64,000 nt of DNA, taken from contig NZ_RBLC01000001.1 of assembly GCF_003634455.1 (NCBI RefSeq), positions 620,001-684,000 of the forward strand, given 5' to 3'. The stretch's first letter is position 1. Each line of letters starts with the position of its first letter. Below the pieces are notes generated by a model. That model was not told the origin of the DNA. It did not search any database and worked only from the letters and a program-made list of their open reading frames with translations. The position numbers and the translations under genes were made by a program. Source of the DNA: Flavobacterium endophyticum (lineage in GTDB: Bacteria; Bacteroidota; Bacteroidia; Flavobacteriales; Flavobacteriaceae). Shown piece after piece: positions 61,623-64,000 of this stretch.

Positions 61623-62223
61623 TACGATAATTTTTGATTTTGGAGATATTTTCATAAACCTGGATTTCAATGCTATGGAAAACGCCATGAAATCACTAGG
61701 GCTTAAAGAATGGAATGAAGATCTAGACAAGCTGAATTATAAATTTGAGAAAGGAAAGATCAAGGAAGAAGATTTTTTGAAAGGAATCCAAAATTATATT
61801 CCGAAAGCTTCTTTGGAGCAGATAAAAAATGCTTGGAGCAAAGTCCTACTAGATTTTCCTTTGTATCGATTAGAATTCTTGCAAAAGCTTTCACACAATT
61901 ACCAGCTGTTTTTATTGAGCAATACTGACGCTATCCATGTAGAACAATTCGAAAATATGGTAGGCGAATCTTTCAGTCGTGATTTTTATCAATGTTTTGA
62001 AAAGGTTTATTTTTCTTTCGAAATAGGACAGCGAAAGCCAGAACCGGAAGCCTTTAACTATATTATCAACAAGCACGAATTATCACCTAAGCGCACTTTA
62101 TTTGTAGACGACAGGAAAACCAATACGGATGTTGCGGAAAGCCTTGGCTTCCAAGTTTGGAATCTACAGGTCGGCGAAGAAGATGTGGTAGACTTGTTCG
62201 ATAAAAAAATCATTTCTTTATAG
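61615..62223 (+). CDS. HAD-superfamily phosphatase-like hydrolase
   Basis: 202 aa. HAD motif I is IIFDFGDIFINLD with the nucleophile Asp; motif II is FLLSNTD, and the conserved Lys is in IGQRKPEPEAF. The acid pair of motif IV is FVDDRKTN. Family members are small-molecule phosphatases. Placement directly after ribD, with an 8-bp overlap, makes dephosphorylation of a riboflavin intermediate possible (inference only). Confidence 0.9.
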   Translation: MVNTIIFDFGDIFINLDFNAMENAMKSLGLKEWNEDLDKLNYKFEKGKIKEEDFLKGIQNYIPKASLEQIKNAWSKVLLDFPLYRLEFLQKLSHNYQLFLLSNTDAIHVEQFENMVGESFSRDFYQCFEKVYFSFEIGQRKPEPEAFNYIINKHELSPKRTLFVDDRKTNTDVAESLGFQVWNLQVGEEDVVDLFDKKIISL

Positions 62224-62225
62224 GT

Positions 62226-62837
62226 TTGGAAATAAAAGACACTTATAGGACGCTTGACTTTCCTTCGGAAGAAGTTTTATACAAAGAAAAAAACAGCAAG
62301 TTTTTCGGCTATGCCTTCCCGATTTCTTCAGAAGAACAAGCAAAAGATTTTCTTGACGACTTACGCAAACAACACCATTCCGCAAGACATTGGTGTTATG
62401 CCTTCCAACTCGGAACAGAAAAAATTCATTTAAGGGCCAATGATGACGGCGAACCTAGTAATAGTGCCGGAATGCCTATTTACGGACAGATTCAATCTTT
62501 TGAAATCACGAATGTTTTAGTTGTAGTTGTACGCTATTTTGGAGGCGTAAAATTGGGAGTTGGAGGCTTGATTTCAGCCTATAGAACTGCCGCCCAAATG
62601 GCTTTGGAAGCTTCTGAAATCATAGAAAAAACTATCGACATCCACTATTTAGTTTCTTTTGACTACAAAAACATGAACAAGGTGATGCGGGTCATCAAAG
62701 AAAAAAACCTTGACATTGTTTCCCAAAAAATGGAAATGAGCTGTGAAATTGAACTAAAAACTCGAAAAAAAAATGCCGAAATGGTATTCGACATTTTTTC
62801 AAATTTATATGAAATCAGCATTAAATTGAAAGAATAA
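62226..62837 (+). CDS. YigZ/IMPACT family protein
   Basis: 203 aa with a TTG start 3 bp after the HAD stop. It has the family block KKHHSARHWCYAF-type (QQHHSARHWCYAFQLG), then DDGEPSNSAGMPIYGQI and VVRYFGGVKLGVGGLISAY, the signature of YigZ/IMPACT proteins. The C-terminal ferredoxin-like domain is shorter. Homologues affect translation regulation in eukaryotes; the bacterial role is unclear. Last gene of the ribD operon. Confidence 0.92.
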   Translation: MEIKDTYRTLDFPSEEVLYKEKNSKFFGYAFPISSEEQAKDFLDDLRKQHHSARHWCYAFQLGTEKIHLRANDDGEPSNSAGMPIYGQIQSFEITNVLVVVVRYFGGVKLGVGGLISAYRTAAQMALEASEIIEKTIDIHYLVSFDYKNMNKVMRVIKEKNLDIVSQKMEMSCEIELKTRKKNAEMVFDIFSNLYEISIKLKE

Positions 62838-62860
62838 ATTACAAAAATGCGAATTCAATA

Positions 62861-63271
62861 TTATTCTTCAATAAACGCTAAAAGTTTCTCAACAACATAA
62901 CTTGGAGGAAGGGTCGGACGCCCTGTTTTCATGTCCACAAATACTAACACAGAATTGCCGATTGTTAATAACTCATTTTCTTCGTTATAGATTTCGTAGT
63001 CAAATTCTATCTTGACAGAAGTCTGGCTTTTAAAGATTGTCTTTACCCGAATCAAATCGTCATAACGCGCCGGTTTTTTGTAATTCATGGAAAGTGAAAC
63101 TACTGGAAGCATGATTCCGTTCTCTTCCATCCATTTATAAGAAAGGCCAAGGTTTCTGAGCCATTCCACGCGACCCATCTCAAAATATTGGGCATAATTG
63201 CCATGATAAACAACTCCCATTTGGTCCGTTTCGGCATAGCGAACCCGTACTTTAAATTCATATTCTCGCAT
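62861..63271 (-). CDS. Acyl-CoA thioesterase, YbgC/4HBT family
   Basis: 136 aa hotdog fold. VRYAETDQMGVVYHGNYAQYFEMGRVEWL carries the catalytic Asp16 and the central helix start. It hydrolyses short- or long-chain acyl-CoA; the family is often called YbgC/FadM. It diverges from dnaA; the intervening 200 bp contains both promoters. Confidence 0.93.
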   Translation of the reverse strand: MREYEFKVRVRYAETDQMGVVYHGNYAQYFEMGRVEWLRNLGLSYKWMEENGIMLPVVSLSMNYKKPARYDDLIRVKTIFKSQTSVKIEFDYEIYNEENELLTIGNSVLVFVDMKTGRPTLPPSYVVEKLLAFIEE

Positions 63272-63471
63272 GTCTTTTTTCAGTTTAAATTTAAGGTTAA
63301 GACAATGTTTTTATACTGTGTACTTACAACAATATTTTTACAAAATCAACATGTAATTAATTTTTTTTTACAGATTTTTGTCACATATTTGTTCTCCCGA
63401 AGAAGTTACGAAAGATGCACTTTTTCTTTTGTAGGATTTACTTTAAAAAACATAATAATTTATCTTAATAT

Positions 63472-64000
63472 ATGAACAAAACTGCGCAATCGGTATGGGA
63501 AAATTGTCTCTCATTTATAAAGGACAACATTCAAGATCAAGCCTACAAAACTTGGTTTGAACCAATTAAATCGGTTGAGCTAACAGACAATGCTTTATAT
63601 ATTCAAGTTCCTAGTAAATTTTTCTATGAATGGCTAGAAGAACACTACGTTAAATTATTAAAAGTTGCGTTGACAAAAGAACTTGGAAAAAACGCAAAGT
63701 TACTGTATAAAATCAAAATGGAAAACACTTATGGCAACAAACAGCCGTTTACGGAACAATTGCCAAGTGCTCATCGTTCTCCTGTAAAAGCTCAGGATGT
63801 CGACGTTCCATTGCAAAATAAAAATCCAGAGTTAAAAAATCCTTTTATCATTCCTGGAATCAGAAACGTAAAAATTGAATCACAACTAAATGCGAATTAC
63901 AGTTTTGATAATTTTCTTGAAGGTGATTCGAACCGATTAGCGCGTTCTGCGGGTATGGCTGTTGCCAACAAGCCGGGCGGAACTTCCTTTAATCCGTTGT
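63472..64000 (+). CDS. dnaA: Chromosomal replication initiator DnaA, 3'-truncated by window edge
   Basis: The frame starts ATG 63472 and runs off the end; 176 codons are visible. MNKTAQSVWENCLSFIKDNI and AYKTWFEPIKSVEL are the conserved domain I of DnaA (residues 1-80), followed by a variable linker. The AAA+ domain begins with NYSFDNFLEGDSNRLARSAGMAVA, the standard Bacteroidota DnaA junction. It opens the origin for replication. No clear cluster of DnaA boxes is seen upstream in this window. Confidence 0.97.
   Translation, partial: MNKTAQSVWENCLSFIKDNIQDQAYKTWFEPIKSVELTDNALYIQVPSKFFYEWLEEHYVKLLKVALTKELGKNAKLLYKIKMENTYGNKQPFTEQLPSAHRSPVKAQDVDVPLQNKNPELKNPFIIPGIRNVKIESQLNANYSFDNFLEGDSNRLARSAGMAVANKPGGTSFNPL

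Overview
The window is Flavobacterium-like Bacteroidota chromosome. Pointers are Bacteroidetes-type promoters (TTG, 19-bp spacer, TAnnTTTG before the HU gene and the tRNA), secreted proteins with type IX secretion (T9SS) C-terminal tails, and the lineage families DUF5686, DUF4290, START-like and DUF4142. The right edge holds the 5' part of dnaA. Two vertically inherited core blocks flank a long accessory region that starts just after a tRNA-Met gene.

Left core (1-11.0 kb): a DUF5686 outer-membrane protein, a murA-DUF4290-DUF493 operon, an ATPase-recQ-fmt operon, HU, YqgE/AlgH, a class IV aminotransferase, a START-like protein and tRNA-Met(CAT). Right core (46-64 kb): two large T9SS proteins (an M14 zinc carboxypeptidase and a Gly-rich/LamG surface protein) with a small membrane protein between them, then hisS, an ABC permease, prmC, a lipoprotein, a ribD-HAD-YigZ operon, a YbgC-type thioesterase and dnaA.

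Accessory segment A (about 11.0-29.2 kb) looks richer in G+C than its surroundings and is partly decayed. It holds an IS3 transposase scar, a broken DUF892 ferritin-like gene beside an intact paralogue, and a histidine-kinase ATPase remnant beside an intact response regulator. The intact genes suggest stress survival: Gfo/Idh/MocA and SDR oxidoreductases, DUF4142, ferritin-like DUF892, a Rieske/FAD oxidoreductase, a zinc alcohol dehydrogenase, Hsp20 (with a sigma-54-like promoter), an S1/P1 nuclease, a PncC/CinA amidase and small lipoproteins. Two paralogous single-domain response regulators share an upstream region containing a perfect 16-bp palindrome. Related repeat sequences lie at both ends of the segment and look like attachment-site scars.

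Accessory segment B (about 29.2-45.5 kb) looks AT-rich and carries a serine recombinase, a tyrosine recombinase and a three-gene minus-strand operon: a 1744-aa helicase with DUF1998-like and nuclease-like C-terminal parts, a SNF2 helicase and a 1232-aa PglX/DrmMI-type DNA methyltransferase. The operon resembles the DISARM/BREX group but does not match the canonical gene sets I know. Next to the methyltransferase, in opposite orientation, is a promoterless second copy of its C-terminal specificity region. A perfect 22-bp inverted repeat sits at the in-frame junction in both copies, and the tyrosine recombinase gene is immediately adjacent. The most economical reading is a phase-variable defence system whose methyltransferase changes target recognition by DNA inversion. 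This is the main discovery candidate.
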